This document shows, in pieces, positions 38,432-46,310 of a stretch of 52,607 nucleotides of DNA. The stretch's first letter is position 1; each line of letters opens with the position of its first letter. The position numbers and the translations under genes were made by a program. Source of the stretch: Candidatus Melainabacteria bacterium. GTDB lineage: Bacteria > Cyanobacteriota > Vampirovibrionia > Obscuribacterales > Obscuribacteraceae. The stretch lies in the NCBI GenBank assembly GCA_013288645.1, contig JABDBL010000016.1:1-52607 (forward strand), given 5' to 3'. The notes beneath the pieces were generated by a model, which saw only the letters and a list, made by a program, of their open reading frames with translations, had not been told where the DNA came from and made no database searches.

Positions 38432-38706
38432 ACTGCGCCTACCTCATCAATGGCTGGTAACACGCCATCACCTTTTTGGATGTCGATAACAATCCAACGT
38501 TTTGTCTTGGATAATGGTCGACATTCTTTTAGTCTCACCTGATCACCAATTTTGCATTTATTTTCTGGATCATGAGCTTTGAATTTTTTCGTACGCACAA
38601 TTGGCTTTTCATATTGTGGATGAGCAAAGTGAGTTTCGACAGCCACAACAATTGTCTGTTGCATCTTATCTGAAACTACTTTTCCAACTAATTCCTTTCT
38701 TGGCAT
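38428..38706 (-). CDS. rpsQ: 30S ribosomal protein S17
   Basis: 92 residues. [43 protein letters not shown] and [16 protein letters not shown] are the S17 OB fold. It binds 16S rRNA early. It overlaps rplN by 4 bases. Confidence 0.97.
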   Translation of the reverse strand: MPRKELVGKVVSDKMQQTIVVAVETHFAHPQYEKPIVRTKKFKAHDPENKCKIGDQVRLKECRPLSKTKRWIVIDIQKGDGVLPAIDEVGAV

Positions 38707-38715
38707 TTCTCTTTC

Positions 38716-38970
38716 CTATTGTTTCTTACTTTGCTTAGCCTTAGGCTTCTTTAGAACTTCTTGTGCTTTGCTGTCCTTTGCTTTGTTCAACTCTTCAGTT
38801 TGTATGGTTAATAACCGAGCTAGTGTTTTACGTGCTTGGCGAATTGCAGCTAGATTAGTCAATTTGTTTGTAGCTTGCTGAAAACGATTCTCAACGATCT
38901 GTTTGCGAGCATCAATTATATGTGCTTCCATTTCTTCCAGCGCCAAATTACGAATTTCTTTAGTCTTCAT
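38716..38970 (-). CDS. rpmC: 50S ribosomal protein L29
   Basis: 84 residues. A two-helix coil: [18 protein letters not shown] and [21 protein letters not shown] match L29. The last 20 residues ([17 protein letters not shown]) are a basic tail. Its ATG overlaps the rplP stop by 4 bases. Confidence 0.95.
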   Translation of the reverse strand: MKTKEIRNLALEEMEAHIIDARKQIVENRFQQATNKLTNLAAIRQARKTLARLLTIQTEELNKAKDSKAQEVLKKPKAKQSKKQ

Positions 38971-39389
38971 ATGGTACCCCCAGCATGTCGCTCAAGAACG
39001 CGACATCTAACAGGCAACTTTTGAGCTGCCAAACGTAAAGCCTCATGCGCATCTTTACGAGAGATACCGGCCATTTCAAACATTACACGTCCTGGCTTAA
39101 CCACAGTTACCCAAAACTCAGGATTACCTTTACCAGACCCCATACGCGTTTCAGCTGCCTTTTTGGTTACAGGTTTGTCAGGAAAGACCCTGATCCACAT
39201 TTGTCCGCCACGGCGTACACTGCGTGTCATGGCTTTACGTGCAGCTTCAATTTGTCTTGATGTAATCCAAGCTGGATCTAACACTTGCAAGCCGTATTCA
39301 CCGAATGCCACTGTTACACCACGTGTCTCAGTACCGGTCATGCGACCACGTTGCATTTTTCTAAATTTTGTTCTTTTGGGTAATAGCAT
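38967..39389 (-). CDS. rplP: 50S ribosomal protein L16
   Basis: 140 residues. [62 protein letters not shown] and [18 protein letters not shown] are diagnostic. It organises the A-site region of 23S rRNA. A 163-bp repeat doublet lies between it and rpsC. Confidence 0.98.
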   Translation of the reverse strand: MLLPKRTKFRKMQRGRMTGTETRGVTVAFGEYGLQVLDPAWITSRQIEAARKAMTRSVRRGGQMWIRVFPDKPVTKKAAETRMGSGKGNPEFWVTVVKPGRVMFEMAGISRKDAHEALRLAAQKLPVRCRVLERHAGGTI

Positions 39390-39395
39390 TCTTAC

Positions 39396-39550
39396 CTTAA
39401 ACGCTCCGTTCGTTCATACTTCACTCTCTCCGCTTATTGCCACTCCGCTCCTGCCGCCTCATCGCCGCCATCTGCTTCGTTACAACTTCCTTTTATTTTG
39501 CTTTAAACGCTCCGTTCGTTCATACTTCACTCTCTCCGCTTATCGACTCT
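39396..39550 (+). repeat. Interspersed repeat doublet (106-bp period), rpsC/rplP gap
   Basis: Units start AAACGCTCCGTTCGTTCATA at 39399 and 39505 and share the next 27 bases exactly (CTTCACTCTCTCCGCTTAT). The first has CCGCCTCATCGCCGCCATCTG and CGTTACAACTTCC; the second is cut off at the rpsC stop. It is the same family as the 21475 array. Confidence 0.85.
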
Positions 39551-39552
39551 GC

Positions 39553-40332
39553 CTAACTTTCTTTATAAGTCGTCGCCTTTTTAGTACGACGTCCACCGGA
39601 TTTAACGACTAATTTATCTCTGTCCATCCGGCCACCGCCACCAGGTAAGTTATTTCTATCTTGTTGTATTTTGATATTAGGAGGAGACCACTGACCACGT
39701 TCGAGCTCGCCTCTAAACACCCAAACCTTAACCCCAATCAAGCCAACCATAGTATGAGCTTCGGTAAAACCATAATCGACATCAGCTCTTAATGTCTGCA
39801 AAGGAATACGTCCTTCTTTGCTCCATTCTGTACGAGCAATGTCAGTACCGCCCAAACGACCAGAAACCATGATCTTTACGCCAACAGCACCAGCACGCAT
39901 ACTACGTTGCATTGCTTGTTTCATAGCGCGTCTGAAAGCAACCCGTTTTTCAAGTTGTTGAGCAATGGATTCAGCTACCAATTGCGCTTCCATATCGACT
40001 TTGTTAATTTCCAGAATATTGATTCTGATATCCAAACCGGTACGGTGCAACATTTGCTTCACTTTGTCATGCAGACCTTCAATTCCTTGGCCACCTTTAC
40101 CAACTACAACACCTGGTCTAGCGGTATAAATATCAAGTTGAATTTGGTCTGCTTTGCGCGAAATTTCTACTTTTGAAACTCCGGCGTTATTTAATTCCTT
40201 TTTCAAAAAAGAACGAATGTGCTCATCTTCTTCAATGAGTGCGGGAAGATCTCGTTTTTGCACGAACCAATTTGAGCGCCATCCACGATGCACGCCTAGC
40301 CTAAAACCGTTCGGATTTACTTTCTGCCCCAT
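39553..40332 (-). CDS. rpsC: 30S ribosomal protein S3
   Basis: 259 residues, somewhat longer than usual. [20 protein letters not shown] at the start, KH domain [20 protein letters not shown], and the C-terminal [20 protein letters not shown] and [21 protein letters not shown] are S3. The last 40 residues are a basic extension ([20 protein letters not shown]). It lines the mRNA entry tunnel. Confidence 0.97.
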   Translation of the reverse strand: MGQKVNPNGFRLGVHRGWRSNWFVQKRDLPALIEEDEHIRSFLKKELNNAGVSKVEISRKADQIQLDIYTARPGVVVGKGGQGIEGLHDKVKQMLHRTGLDIRINILEINKVDMEAQLVAESIAQQLEKRVAFRRAMKQAMQRSMRAGAVGVKIMVSGRLGGTDIARTEWSKEGRIPLQTLRADVDYGFTEAHTMVGLIGVKVWVFRGELERGQWSPPNIKIQQDRNNLPGGGGRMDRDKLVVKSGGRRTKKATTYKES

Positions 40333-40362
40333 TATTTTTTCCTTTTATCCCTTCTTTAACGC

Positions 40363-40565
40363 TGCTTCGCCTTCATCCTTCGGCTCAACGCGTGTGCTCT
40401 TTTTCCAAACGCTTCGTCGCCTTCATACTTCGGCTTCTACGCTTTCCCCCACTCCGCTTCTGCCGCCTCATCGTCGCCATCCGCTCCGTTACAATGTCCT
40501 TTTATCCTTGTTTACTTTCGACGCTCTTCGTTTACTTCCTGCGGCGTAACTCATACGCCTTGTGC
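40363..40565 (+). repeat. Interspersed repeat, composite, with palindrome (rplV/rpsC gap)
   Basis: Partial heads begin at 40363 (AACGCTGCTTCGCCTTCATC, CGGCTCAACGCGTGTG) and 40407 (AAACGCTTCGTCGCCTTCAT), followed by CCGCCTCATCGTCGCCATCCG and CGTTACAATGTCC, then a third segment with the inverted repeat GGCGTA-ACTCA-TACGCC at 40543-40559. It is a mosaic of modules seen at other sites. Confidence 0.8.
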
Positions 40566-40579
40566 TCCACTTCTTCTTT

Positions 40580-40936
40580 CTATCCTGTTTCTACGTCTGA
40601 AAGTACAAGGGTTATATGTGTGGTCCGCTTAACTATTGGCATGGCCATACCGCGCGCTCTTGCTTTACGGCGATATAAAGTAGGACCTTGATCGGCATAA
40701 GCTTCGACAATTCGTAATTCTTGTGCTTCTTGTTCAGATAAAGAAGTTTTACTGCCATTTATCAAATTATAGAGTGCCGACTTCAGTACCTTTTCTACTT
40801 CGCGAGCAGCAGCAAAAGGCATGAACCGTAAAGTAGTGAAAGCTTCACCAGCACTTAACCCACGAATTTGATCTATCACTCTGCGCACTTTACGCGGTGA
40901 CATTCTAAGCCATTTTAGTTTAACTTTACTTTCCAC
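40580..40936 (-). CDS. rplV: 50S ribosomal protein L22
   Basis: 118 residues from a GTG at 40936, which overlaps the rpsS stop by 11 bases and has CGGAG 10 bases upstream. This gives the family N-terminus ([19 protein letters not shown]). A longer reading from 41014 lies inside rpsS. The C-terminal [20 protein letters not shown] and [11 protein letters not shown] are diagnostic. It lines the exit tunnel and is a macrolide-resistance site. Confidence 0.95.
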   Translation of the reverse strand: MESKVKLKWLRMSPRKVRRVIDQIRGLSAGEAFTTLRFMPFAAAREVEKVLKSALYNLINGSKTSLSEQEAQELRIVEAYADQGPTLYRRKARARGMAMPIVKRTTHITLVLSDVETG

Positions 40937-41228
40937 TCTCAGTTGACTCCGTTCTTGTTGCTGTCTTTTCAGCACCAGCATGGGCTCTAAATTCTCTTGT
41001 TTTAGAGAATTCACCTAAGCGATGTCCAATCATTTGTTCGGTAATGAATACTGCTCGATGCTTTTTGCCATCATAAACAGCAATAGTGTGACCAATCATG
41101 TCTGGAATGATCATAGAAGCACGTGACCAAGTCTTAATCACTCGCTTTTCGCCTTTCTTGTTCATATCATCTACCTTCTTTGCTAAAGAAGCATGAACAA
41201 ATGGTCCTTTTTTTAGTGAACGAGACAT
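40926..41228 (-). CDS. rpsS: 30S ribosomal protein S19
   Basis: 100 residues. [39 protein letters not shown] and [20 protein letters not shown] are diagnostic. The last 10 or so residues ([12 protein letters not shown]) are slightly longer than usual. rplV begins inside its 3' end. It sits on the 30S head. Confidence 0.98.
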   Translation of the reverse strand: MSRSLKKGPFVHASLAKKVDDMNKKGEKRVIKTWSRASMIIPDMIGHTIAVYDGKKHRAVFITEQMIGHRLGEFSKTREFRAHAGAEKTATRTESTESGK

Positions 41229-41237
41229 TATGACCTC

Positions 41238-42068
41238 CTATTTCCCACGACGCTTAACGATAAAGCGGTCGGAAATATTTTGCTTACCGCGCCTAGTCTT
41301 ATAACCCATAGCCGGTTTACCCCATGGTGTTTGTGGTTTGCCACCAATTGGAGACTTACCCTCACCTCCACCGTGTGGATGGTCGATAGGATTCATGACC
41401 ACACCTCTATTAGCTGGCTTAATACCTAACCAACGAGATCTTCCAGCTTTACCTATCTGAATATTTTTTGCATCTGGATTGCCTAATTGTCCAATTGTGG
41501 CCATGCATTCCAGATGAACCATACGCATTTCGCCAGATGGCAAACGCAAAGTGCAGAACCTACCCTCTTTGGCAAGCAGCTGAATTTGTGTACCTGCACT
41601 GCGTCCTAACTGTCCGCCACGCCCTGCCGTTAATTCAACATTGTGCACCATTGTACCCAGAGGAATTGCTTTAAGAGGCAATGCATTGCCAACTTTAATT
41701 TCAGCTTGCAATCCAGACATAAGCTGATCGCCAACTTTAATACCAAGAGGAGCAAGAATATAACGCTTCTCACCATCTTTATACTGCAAAAGACAAATAC
41801 GTGTATTGCGGTTTGGATCATATTCAATGCTTTTTACCTGAGCAGCTATATCCACTTTGTCACGTTTGAAATCAATCATACGATAGAGACGTTTGTGCCC
41901 ACCGCCTTGATGACGCACAGTAAGACGTCCTTGGTTATTACGACCAGCATTACGCTTGAACGACTTTAATAACGAACGCTCAGGTGCTGATGTGGTCAGC
42001 TCTGAAAAATCAGGTAGAATCAGGCCTCTGCGACCTGGAGATGTAGGATTTACTTTACGCGTTGCCAT
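41238..42068 (-). CDS. rplB: 50S ribosomal protein L2
   Basis: 276 residues. [40 protein letters not shown], and the C-terminal [20 protein letters not shown], which holds the conserved His of the peptidyl-transferase region, are all present. It is a primary 23S rRNA binder. A 181-bp repeat-bearing gap lies between it and rplW. Confidence 0.98.
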   Translation of the reverse strand: MATRKVNPTSPGRRGLILPDFSELTTSAPERSLLKSFKRNAGRNNQGRLTVRHQGGGHKRLYRMIDFKRDKVDIAAQVKSIEYDPNRNTRICLLQYKDGEKRYILAPLGIKVGDQLMSGLQAEIKVGNALPLKAIPLGTMVHNVELTAGRGGQLGRSAGTQIQLLAKEGRFCTLRLPSGEMRMVHLECMATIGQLGNPDAKNIQIGKAGRSRWLGIKPANRGVVMNPIDHPHGGGEGKSPIGGKPQTPWGKPAMGYKTRRGKQNISDRFIVKRRGK

Positions 42069-42089
42069 ATTATTTCTTCTTTAATCCTT

Positions 42090-42235
42090 ATTTAAGCGCT
42101 GCTTCGCCTTCGGTCCTCGGCTCAACGCGCGTATCCACGCTCTCGCTTCTGACGTCTCACCGCCGTCATTCGCTCCGCTGCATTTCATCTCATTATTCAT
42201 ATAATCACCGCCGCCGTCCGCTGCGTTACAATTCC
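42090..42235 (+). repeat. Interspersed repeat unit, rplW/rplB gap
   Basis: TTTAAGCGCTGCTTCGCCTTC begins the unit, followed by CTCGGCTCAACGCGCGTATCC, CGTCTCACCGCCGTCATTCGC and an A+T-rich joint (CATCTCATTATTCATATAA). A partial second tail follows (CACCGCCGCCGTCCGCTGCG). The head resembles the units at 3551 and 21475 more than the other ribosomal-run copies. Confidence 0.8.
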
Positions 42236-42249
42236 TTTTCTTCCTTTAC

Positions 42250-42555
42250 CTATGCGCCAAAAATATCTAAAGCATCACCGCCTATGGTGACGATGGCTTT
42301 TTTGCTATCACGCGGAGCACTTCCGTGTCGCTTAGAACGACGAATTCGTCCACGGATAGCCAATGTGTTAACACCGATTACTTCACTCTTATTCTTAGGA
42401 TAAAGAGCAGCAATAAGCTCTTGCACTGCCAGAGCAATCTGGGGCTTGGTAGCGTCCCGCTTTACTTCAAAGGTATATTTACCTAATTGAGCTAAGCCAC
42501 TGCTTTTCTCATTAATAAGCGGTTTCAAAATTATTTGGCTGTGGTGCGCTTTCAT
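42250..42555 (-). CDS. rplW: 50S ribosomal protein L23
   Basis: 101 residues. ILKPLINEKSSGLAQLGKYTFEV, ALAVQELIAALYPKNKSEVIGV and GRIRRSKRHGSAPRDSKKAIV fit L23. It forms the docking site for trigger factor and SRP at the tunnel exit. Its ATG overlaps the rplD stop by 4 bases. Confidence 0.96.
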   Translation of the reverse strand: MKAHHSQIILKPLINEKSSGLAQLGKYTFEVKRDATKPQIALAVQELIAALYPKNKSEVIGVNTLAIRGRIRRSKRHGSAPRDSKKAIVTIGGDALDIFGA

Positions 42556-43544
42556 TTCCCTTTACCTTTACTTTGTTTTTCATCACTAGCTTTTTTTGGC
42601 TTTGCTGAAGAATCTGTTTTTTTAGCAGTAGTTGTATCAGCAGTTTTATGCTTAGAAGTTGTAGCAATTGATTGCAAAGTTGATGGTTTTTCCTGAGCCT
42701 TTTCTAAAGTTTTTTCTTGAATTGGGGCGTTTGCCTTTACTTCTGCTTTGGTAGCAGCTTTATGCTGGGTTTTAGCTTCAGCTTTATGCTCGGTTTTAGC
42801 CTCGGCTTTATGCTCGGTTTTGGCTTCGGTTTTGGCTTCGGCTTTATGCTTAACTTCTGCTTTCGCTTTGCCACCTGTTTTCTTTTCGGTGGTTTTTTCT
42901 TTTTTCACTGGACTTAGCCACTGAGTAATAAACTCTAGGGCACCTTGTGAAGCTAATATCGCCTCGCAATCAAGTAATTCTTTAACACCAATATTATTAG
43001 CACGTACTACGGTAACATTTTTCATATTACGCACGCTAAGCCCAAAACGTTGCGCATCTTCATTTTTTGGTTCAACCACAACCAATAGTCTTTTATCGCC
43101 AATTTTTAATGCTTGCAAAACTTTTGCTGCTTCTTTGGTTTTCACTTCTTTAAGAGCCGAAAAATCATTTACCACAACTAAATTATCAGCTTGAGCAGCC
43201 AATGCCGATTTAATTGCACTATGACGCATCTTCGCAGGCATTGAGGAAGTGTAGTCTCTTGGCTTAGGACCAAAGATAACACCGCCGCCAGCCCACAAGG
43301 GAGAGCGTCTTGAACCAGCACGGGCCCGACCAGTACCTTTTTGTCTCCAAGGCTTAGCGCCACCACCACGAACTTCGGCTCTAGTTTTGCTATTAGCAGA
43401 ACCTACTCTAGCATTGCCTAACTGACGAACCAACGCAGCATGCATAGTACCGGTAGCCTTCGCTTCATCAGTGTTAGCAAATATATGTTCAGAGAGTTTT
43501 AAATCTCCGACGTGCTTACCTTTTAAATCTAATACTACGGCCAT
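42552..43544 (-). CDS. rplD: 50S ribosomal protein L4 with long Lys/Ala/Glu-rich C-terminal tail
   Basis: 330 residues from the ATG at 43544 (GGA upstream; an ATG at 43556 is possible) against about 205 in the family. Residues 1-211 are ordinary L4 (AEVRGGGAKPWRQKGTGRAR, SPLWAGGGVIFGPKPRDY). The last 119 residues are low-complexity, with repeats of the type KAEAKTEHKAEAKTEH, and are encoded by imperfect nucleotide repeats around 42760-42860. The frame stays open and ends in the rplW overlap, so the tail is probably made. It is likely disordered. Confidence 0.95.
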   Translation of the reverse strand: MAVVLDLKGKHVGDLKLSEHIFANTDEAKATGTMHAALVRQLGNARVGSANSKTRAEVRGGGAKPWRQKGTGRARAGSRRSPLWAGGGVIFGPKPRDYTSSMPAKMRHSAIKSALAAQADNLVVVNDFSALKEVKTKEAAKVLQALKIGDKRLLVVVEPKNEDAQRFGLSVRNMKNVTVVRANNIGVKELLDCEAILASQGALEFITQWLSPVKKEKTTEKKTGGKAKAEVKHKAEAKTEAKTEHKAEAKTEHKAEAKTQHKAATKAEVKANAPIQEKTLEKAQEKPSTLQSIATTSKHKTADTTTAKKTDSSAKPKKASDEKQSKGKGK

Positions 43545-43568
43545 TGCTATTTCCATCCACTAACACAA

Positions 43569-44207
43569 CTAATTCCATTTGGTTTTGGATGGATTGATTT
43601 GCACAATACCACCATCACAACCAGGTATAGCACCTTTAAGCAATACCAATTTCTTCTCTAAGTCGATTTTGACCACTTGCAAATGGCGAACACAAACCAT
43701 TTTGTTGCCCATTTGACCTGGCATATGCAAACCTTTAAACACACGTCCAGGAGTAGTTCCAGGACCGATTGAACCCATCGAGCGATGGAATTTCGAACCG
43801 TGACTCATAGGACCACGTCCATGATGATATTTTTTGACTGTGCCCTGAAATCCTTTACCGATAGATTTGCCGCGCACATCAACTAACATTCCTTCTTTAA
43901 TAACCTCTTCTACTGCTAAAGGCTGACCGACAGTAAAAGAACTAGTATCGGCAACTCTAAACTCAGTTAAAGGAGCTAAAGGATTAACGCTGGCCTTTTT
44001 CAAAACTCCCAATTCGGCCTTGTTCAAAGTTTTTTCTTTGACCGAGAAACCACCCACTTGTAATGCTTCATAACCATTGCTTTCTTTTGAACGTTTGCTA
44101 ACGATAATATTTTCACCTAGACGCACTACGGTAACAGGCAATGCCAGTCCTTCCGCATCATATATCTGCGTCATGCCAATTTTTTTCCCTAATAGACCAA
44201 CTGTCAT
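43569..44207 (-). CDS. rplC: 50S ribosomal protein L3
   Basis: 212 residues. LLGKKIGMTQIYDAEGLALP, GKGFQGTVKKYHHGRGPMSH and GSIGPGTTPGRVFKGLHMPGQMG are diagnostic. It is an early 50S assembly protein near the peptidyl-transferase centre. A short gap of 75 bp with a repeat head separates it from rpsJ. Confidence 0.98.
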   Translation of the reverse strand: MTVGLLGKKIGMTQIYDAEGLALPVTVVRLGENIIVSKRSKESNGYEALQVGGFSVKEKTLNKAELGVLKKASVNPLAPLTEFRVADTSSFTVGQPLAVEEVIKEGMLVDVRGKSIGKGFQGTVKKYHHGRGPMSHGSKFHRSMGSIGPGTTPGRVFKGLHMPGQMGNKMVCVRHLQVVKIDLEKKLVLLKGAIPGCDGGIVQINPSKTKWN

Positions 44208-44210
44208 TTT

Positions 44211-44265
44211 ATAGGCGCTCCGTTCACTTCATTCTTCGCTCCGCTATGTCTCTTTTCTTCCTTCA
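44211..44265 (+). repeat. Short interspersed repeat fragment, rpsJ/rplC gap
   Basis: AGGCGCTCCGTTCACTTCATTC followed by TTCGCTCCGCTATG resembles the head of the units at 39399, but the rest of the unit is missing. It suggests a truncated copy. Confidence 0.5.
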
Positions 44266-44282
44266 TTTAATTACCTAGTTAT

Positions 44283-44636
44283 TTAAAGTTTGACTTCAAT
44301 ATCTACACCAGCTGGCAAGTCAAGGCGCATAAGTGCATCGGCAGTGGTGGGAGTTGGATCATTTATATCGATTAAACGCTTATGGATACGAATTTCAAAA
44401 TGCTCACGCGATTTCTTATCAACGTGCGGAGAACGCAAGACACAATAAACTCTCTTGCGTGTAGGCAATGGCACCGGACCGCAAACGGTAGCACCGGTAC
44501 GCTTGGCAGTGTCTACAATTTGATCTGACGATTTATCGAGCAATTTGTGATCGTACGATTTCAAGCGAATACGAATTCGCTGTACTTTAGGCGATAAAGT
44601 TGCTGATTCTGCTTTGGCTACTTTGGCCTTAGCCAT
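44283..44636 (-). CDS. rpsJ: 30S ribosomal protein S10
   Basis: 117 residues; the core starts near residue 19 ([18 protein letters not shown]), and the first 18 residues ([15 protein letters not shown]) are an extra basic extension. [30 protein letters not shown] is split as usual. S10 also acts in transcription antitermination as NusE. It is the first gene of the long ribosomal-protein run; promoter and leader hairpin lie upstream. Confidence 0.97.
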   Translation of the reverse strand: MAKAKVAKAESATLSPKVQRIRIRLKSYDHKLLDKSSDQIVDTAKRTGATVCGPVPLPTRKRVYCVLRSPHVDKKSREHFEIRIHKRLIDINDPTPTTADALMRLDLPAGVDIEVKL

Positions 44637-44695
44637 GATAATTTTACTCCACTCAATATTAAATGCGTCTTATACTGGAACACGGCACAAGCTGC

Positions 44696-44711
44696 CCGTT
44701 CCAACGAACGG
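44696..44711 (-). promoter_or_regulatory. Leader hairpin upstream of rpsJ
   Basis: A perfect 6-bp stem with a 4-base loop (CCGTTC-GTTG-GAACGG on the minus strand), 60-75 bases before the rpsJ start and inside the predicted 129-base leader. No U-tract follows, so it is not a simple terminator. It could be a ribosomal-protein feedback element, but this is inference from position. Confidence 0.4.
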
Positions 44712-44771
44712 AAAAGATATTCTACCTAATCAAATCGAAAATTCACTAAGATCATTACAGTAAAAATAATC

Positions 44772-44801
44772 TTTATAAGACTATGTGGGCTCTAATGGCA
44801 A
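44772..44801 (-). promoter_or_regulatory. Putative promoter of the rpsJ-rpsI ribosomal-protein run
   Basis: On the minus strand, TTGCCA (44801-44796) and TATAAA (44777-44772) are 18 bases apart and each match the sigma-70 consensus at 5 of 6 places. The start would be near 44765, giving a leader of about 129 bases. The -35 box overlaps an inverted repeat (TGGCA-N8-TGCCA, 44796-44813) that could be an operator. Confidence 0.55.
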
Positions 44802-44938
44802 TTTTTACTGCCAATAATAGGCAGCCTGCGCCTTTATCGTGCTTAGCGTCAAAACATTTTTAAATTATGAAGATAGTAACTTTGCTTATCAATTGCATTG
44901 ACAGTGTCTTAACAGCCATTATCGTCCGCTAATGAAAG

Positions 44939-45155
44939 CTCCGCGTTCAAGCCAGCCGTTGTATAAATAGCAAGCGATCTCGAAAAGAAAAATCTTGTCA
45001 AGATTACACCTAAAAATACCCGATTGATTAATCCTGATATTTATCTCTAGACAATCATCCGCCACAATTCAGCTACTGATAACACTGGTTTTAGAGTCTG
45101 GCAAAATCGAGTAAGAACTGGCTCTTCTCAACAGACTTTTGATACGATTGCAGTA
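44939..45155 (+). other. Gene-free stretch with possible gene remnant and palindromic 15-mer
   Basis: The 519-bp gap between rpsJ and the oxidase gene has no credible full gene. At 44991-45005 lies AATCTTGTCAAGATT, a 7-bp inverted repeat around one T, repeated exactly at 46225-46239 beyond the oxidase gene. In the same frame both copies read NLVKI. The reading after 44981 (EKKNLVKITPKNTRLINPDIYL) ends at a TAG and has no start codon, so it may be a decayed gene end. This is tentative. Confidence 0.3.
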
Positions 45156-46130
45156 ATGTACAGACAAAACACGAATGTTTTAGTGCTTGGTGCAGGCGTA
45201 ATCGGGCTTAGCACTTCTTTGCGGCTTGTTCGGGCAGGATATAAGGTTACCGTTTGGGCTGAACACAGAAAAGCAATTACTTCTTACAAAGCCGGCGCTT
45301 TCTGGTGGCCGTCAGAAAGTGCAACTGAGCATTCTGAAGAACTGATTCAACTAAGCAAAGAAACCTTCTCCTTTTTGAATGCTCTTTCTAGCGACAAAAA
45401 TACCGGCATTATTTGCCACAAAGTATTGGGTTTGTCCATGATCAAACAGCCGTTGCCCTCCTGGCATAATGCTATCCCTGGGTTTCGCTTAGCAAATCAA
45501 CAAGAGCTCAAGGCTGGTTATCATTTTGGGCAGGTAATTGAGCAGACACCGGTTATTATTCCTGAAATGTTCATGCTTTGGCTAGAAAGCGAGATTGGAA
45601 AAAGGAAAATAACAATTATTGAGCACAAAGCAAATTCGATCAATGAAGCGTTAGCCGAGTGCAGTCTCGTTATCAATTGCACTGGAATAGGTGCAAGTAC
45701 TCTGTGTCATGATCAAGGTGTTCGCCCTATGTCTGGGCAGCTTCTACAGGTTATAACTAAAAACAAGCTTGATACAGTATTGTTTATCGACGAGCCTGGC
45801 ACAGAAAAAACACATATCATTCCTTATACGGATGGAAAAGTTATTTTAGGTGGCACCAGATTTTTAGATGATTGGAATACTGAACCTGACTATAATATAA
45901 GCGCTAAAATTCTGCAGCGTTGCACAACGCTCGAGCCTAAACTGGTGGGAGCTCAAATTATCGGCTCAACGCGCGCCTTACGACCTTGGCGCTCAGCCCT
46001 AAGGCTAGCTACAGAAACCTTAGACAAAGGTACAATTATCCATAATTATGGACATGGGGGCAGCGGATACAGTCTATTTTGGGGTTGCGCAAACGAAGTC
46101 CTAAAACTAGTTGAGCAACACAAAAGCTAG
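45156..46130 (+). CDS. FAD-dependent oxidoreductase, D-amino-acid-oxidase-like
   Basis: 324 residues. The N-terminal Rossmann motif is VLVLGAGVIGLSTSLRLVRAG. Other DAAO-family points are KAGAFWWPS, LVINCTGIGASTL, RPMSGQLLQV, RALRPWRSALRL (family GLRPxR) and C-terminal HNYGHGGSGYSLFWGCA. The enzymes oxidise D-amino acids (or D-aspartate) to imino acids and make H2O2. There is no signal peptide. No clear ribosome-binding site precedes the ATG; the frame upstream is open to 45047 without a start codon. The substrate is not determined. Confidence 0.88.
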   Translation: MYRQNTNVLVLGAGVIGLSTSLRLVRAGYKVTVWAEHRKAITSYKAGAFWWPSESATEHSEELIQLSKETFSFLNALSSDKNTGIICHKVLGLSMIKQPLPSWHNAIPGFRLANQQELKAGYHFGQVIEQTPVIIPEMFMLWLESEIGKRKITIIEHKANSINEALAECSLVINCTGIGASTLCHDQGVRPMSGQLLQVITKNKLDTVLFIDEPGTEKTHIIPYTDGKVILGGTRFLDDWNTEPDYNISAKILQRCTTLEPKLVGAQIIGSTRALRPWRSALRLATETLDKGTIIHNYGHGGSGYSLFWGCANEVLKLVEQHKS

Positions 46131-46158
46131 ACAAGATAAATATAAAGGTAACAACAAT

Positions 46159-46248
46159 ATGCCAGCTAGCTTTCTCAATAAATTAATTGATGGAGCAAAA
46201 GAATTGTTTATCACAGCCAAAGAGAATCTTGTCAAGATTATATTTTGA
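46159..46248 (+). CDS. Possible 29-residue peptide
   Basis: ATG with AAGGT 8 bases before it, 28 bases after the oxidase stop. The product (MPASFLNKLIDGAKELFITA then KENLVKIIF) could form an amphipathic helix. The end of the frame contains the palindrome shared with 44991-45005. It might be a true small peptide or the decayed start of the gene whose end lies upstream of the oxidase gene. Confidence 0.25.
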   Translation: MPASFLNKLIDGAKELFITAKENLVKIIF

Positions 46249-46310
46249 GGCTATTAACATACTCACTACTATTGATACATGCTCAAAACTTATGTCCGAT
46301 GAAAGTTCAT

